Below are positions 13,712 to 14,867 of a stretch of 14,867 bases of DNA, piece by piece. Every line of letters starts with the position of its first letter. The stretch's first letter is position 1. A program made the translations under genes and the position numbers. A model generated the notes under the pieces. The model was not told where the DNA came from. It was given only the letters and a program-made list of their open reading frames with translations, and did not search any database. The DNA is from Syntrophorhabdaceae bacterium PtaU1.Bin034 (lineage in GTDB: Bacteria > Desulfobacterota_G > Syntrophorhabdia > Syntrophorhabdales > WCHB1-27): contig MVRP01000090.1 in NCBI GenBank assembly GCA_002067405.1, positions 1 through 14,867 on the forward strand. Direction: 5' to 3'.

Positions 13712-14404
13712 TCAACCCTCTTCTTTCTGTTTCTTCGCTTCACTCGCAATAACCCGAAGTCCCGCAGTGGTAAAACGCCAGATGTGTCGTGCCATCCTGT
13801 CGATGCCTTCGCCCTTCAGATCAAGTTCGGGACTGACCAGTTCAACTACCTCTCTGTTCTGCAAGATGAAAAAAAATTGAGCCACCATGCACAAGGTTCC
13901 CCGGATTACGGCCTCGTGGTCCATGGGCAGCCCCATGAACCTTGAAACGACACTTCGGAACAGTCTTTCGGTAGGCCGGATCTGGAGTTTGAGCAACTCT
14001 GCAAAAGCCTCCGTGCGGGACGTCATCTCACGCATCATGATCTTGGCGGCCCAACTGTGGGGGGAATCATCCAGTATCGTATGAACAATGCGGACAAAAA
14101 ACCCCTCCAAATCCTTTTGGGAGACATGGGCATCTTCGGCCAGCACCTTGAGCAATCCGAAGTTCACAAGGCGGCCATGGGCCTCGCGCAGCACTTCAAC
14201 GTATAATTGCTCCTTACCGCCGAAGTAGTAATTGACTGCGGCGGTGTTGGCTCCGGCACGGCCACAAATTTCTTTGGCCGTGGCCCGCTCGAAACCCTTC
14301 TCTGAGAAAACAATACCGGCTACCTCAAGGAGGCGGCTGCGCGCTCCTCGATCGTTGGATTTCAAGAGCTCCGGGTTTGTCGAATCTTTCTTGTCCTCCA
14401 TCAT
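13712..14404 (-). CDS. TetR-family transcriptional regulator (B)
   Basis: The 230-residue protein has a TetR helix-turn-helix at about residues 22-70, with ICGRAGANTAAVNYYFGGKE as recognition helix and turn. The longer C-terminal part resembles the CerR/YbiH-type TetR group (DUF1956-like), though I hold this loosely. AAGGGG lies upstream of the tandem ATG ATG at 14404/14401. It is transcribed towards the molybdenum-enzyme operon and divergently from a third TetR gene. The intervening element B may end its transcript or let some of it run into the 2Fe-2S gene. It is a likely regulator of the molybdenum enzyme, by position only. Confidence 0.88.
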   Translation of the reverse strand: MMEDKKDSTNPELLKSNDRGARSRLLEVAGIVFSEKGFERATAKEICGRAGANTAAVNYYFGGKEQLYVEVLREAHGRLVNFGLLKVLAEDAHVSQKDLEGFFVRIVHTILDDSPHSWAAKIMMREMTSRTEAFAELLKLQIRPTERLFRSVVSRFMGLPMDHEAVIRGTLCMVAQFFFILQNREVVELVSPELDLKGEGIDRMARHIWRFTTAGLRVIASEAKKQKEEG

Positions 14405-14462
14405 CTTTCTTGCCCCTTAGTTCGACAGTTATAGTTATGGGTTAGCACCTCGAATCCGGGTT

Positions 14463-14502
14463 TGTCAAGTTAAATTTCAAATTTACATTTCAAATTTAAC
14501 TT
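14463..14502. repeat. inverted and direct repeats in the divergent TetR control region, with a -35
   Basis: AAGTTAAATTT (14467-14477) and AAATTTAACTT (14492-14502) are an 11-bp perfect inverted repeat with a 14-base centre. Within it ATTTCAAATTTA occurs twice in direct order (14474-14485, 14487-14498), a 13-bp period. On the - strand TTGACA (14463-14468) overlaps its edge and could be the -35 of TetR gene B, although the -10 is poor. A plausible binding site for TetR B. The rest of 14405-14627 is AT-rich and shows no gene. Confidence 0.5.
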
Positions 14503-14627
14503 TGAAAACTCAGACGAGAACGAGAAAATGACCGTTCGGTTGAATAAGAAATGCACATTGTCGAAGAGATAACGAGTATATGACGTAACTATTTAAATTA
14601 AATAAGAAAAAAAATATGAAAAAAAAC

Positions 14628-14677
14628 TTGACAGGTTTATTGGGAATGAGTTAATACTAACTAACCGGTTGGTATTA
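14628..14677 (+). promoter_or_regulatory. promoter with overlapping operator for TetR gene C
   Basis: TTGACA (14628-14633), a 17-base spacer and TTAATA (14651-14656) form a good promoter. Over and past the -10 lies CTAACTAACCGGTTGGTA (about 14658-14675), a TetR/FadR-like operator with a central AACCGGTT palindrome and outer arms TTAATAC/GTATTAA (14651-14657, 14672-14678). Binding would block the promoter, so autorepression by TetR C is expected. The core CTAACTAACC is shared with the sites at 6770 and 7448. Confidence 0.65.
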
Positions 14678-14689
14678 ATTGAGGGGTCA

Positions 14690-14867
14690 GTGAAAAGATC
14701 TGATGGGGAAGAGACGCAGGAGAACATCATTCAGGCAGCCTTGGAGCTTTTCGTGCGTAAGGGGTATCACGGTACGACCATCAATGAAGTGGTGAACAAG
14801 GTCGGACTGACCAAGGGCTCTTTGTATGCTCACTTTAAGAGCAAGGGGGAAATCTTATTGTTGATTA
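14690..14867 (+). CDS. TetR-family transcriptional regulator (C), N-terminal part
   Basis: The frame runs from GTG 14690 off the right edge (59 codons, incomplete). It encodes a standard TetR DNA-binding domain: LELFVRKGYHGTTINEVV, then KVGLTKGSLYAHFKSKGEIL. GAGGGG (14681-14686) precedes the GTG closely; no ATG or TTG fits the frame better, given the promoter upstream. It is divergent from TetR B. The ligand domain and any downstream genes lie outside the window. Confidence 0.85.
   Translation, partial: MKRSDGEETQENIIQAALELFVRKGYHGTTINEVVNKVGLTKGSLYAHFKSKGEILLLI

Noticed and set aside
1..14867. CRISPR array, tRNA or rRNA
   Set aside because: No regularly spaced repeats, cloverleaf or conserved rRNA segments were seen on either strand.

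Overview
The window looks like a piece of an anaerobic, aromatic- or ketone-degrading bacterial chromosome. A syntrophic or sulfate-reducing deltaproteobacterium-like organism is my inference, from the mix of a molybdenum hydroxylase of the 4-hydroxybenzoyl-CoA reductase (HCR) type, a HyuB/acetone-carboxylase-type subunit, a thiolase, a CoA thioesterase and several TetR regulators. No rRNA, tRNA, CRISPR array, transposase or phage gene is visible.

Region 1 (1-2766, + strand): the 3' end of an unidentified gene, then a closely spaced group of a double-hotdog acyl-CoA thioesterase, a nitroreductase-family flavoprotein and an ACMSD-like amidohydrolase/decarboxylase. Region 2 (2931-6614, - strand, converging on region 1): a small unidentified protein, a HyuB-type hydantoinase/carboxylase subunit and an acetyl-CoA acetyltransferase-type thiolase. 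TetR-like operator palindromes lie upstream. Region 3 (6815-7435, - strand): a TetR regulator whose own promoter carries the same operator core. Region 4 (7635-13518, - strand): a molybdenum-enzyme operon in transcription order 2Fe-2S subunit, Mo-cofactor subunit, FAD subunit, then a MoaD/ThiS-like sulfur carrier and a DUF1284 protein. The FAD subunit is unusual. A complete GltD-like module (two-cluster ferredoxin domain plus FAD and NAD(P) Rossmann folds, about 465 residues) sits inside the 4Fe-4S insert typical of HcrB. This suggests an HCR-like enzyme wired directly to a pyridine nucleotide. Region 5 (13712-14867): two divergent TetR genes, the right-hand one cut by the window edge, with an AT-rich, repeat-bearing control region between them.

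The least explained signal is a roughly 117-120 bp element present twice, 9.4 kb apart (4211-4327 and 13589-13708). Each copy follows the stop codon of a - strand gene and precedes another - strand gene (thiolase; 2Fe-2S subunit). Each has a 23-bp identical block, a first hairpin, and a long GC-rich hairpin followed by a U-run on the - strand. Differences between copies tend to keep base pairing only on the - strand (G-C or A-U changing to G-U). That fits a structured leader RNA with a built-in terminator, i.e. a candidate attenuator or riboswitch linking the two operons. I do not recognise it as a known class.
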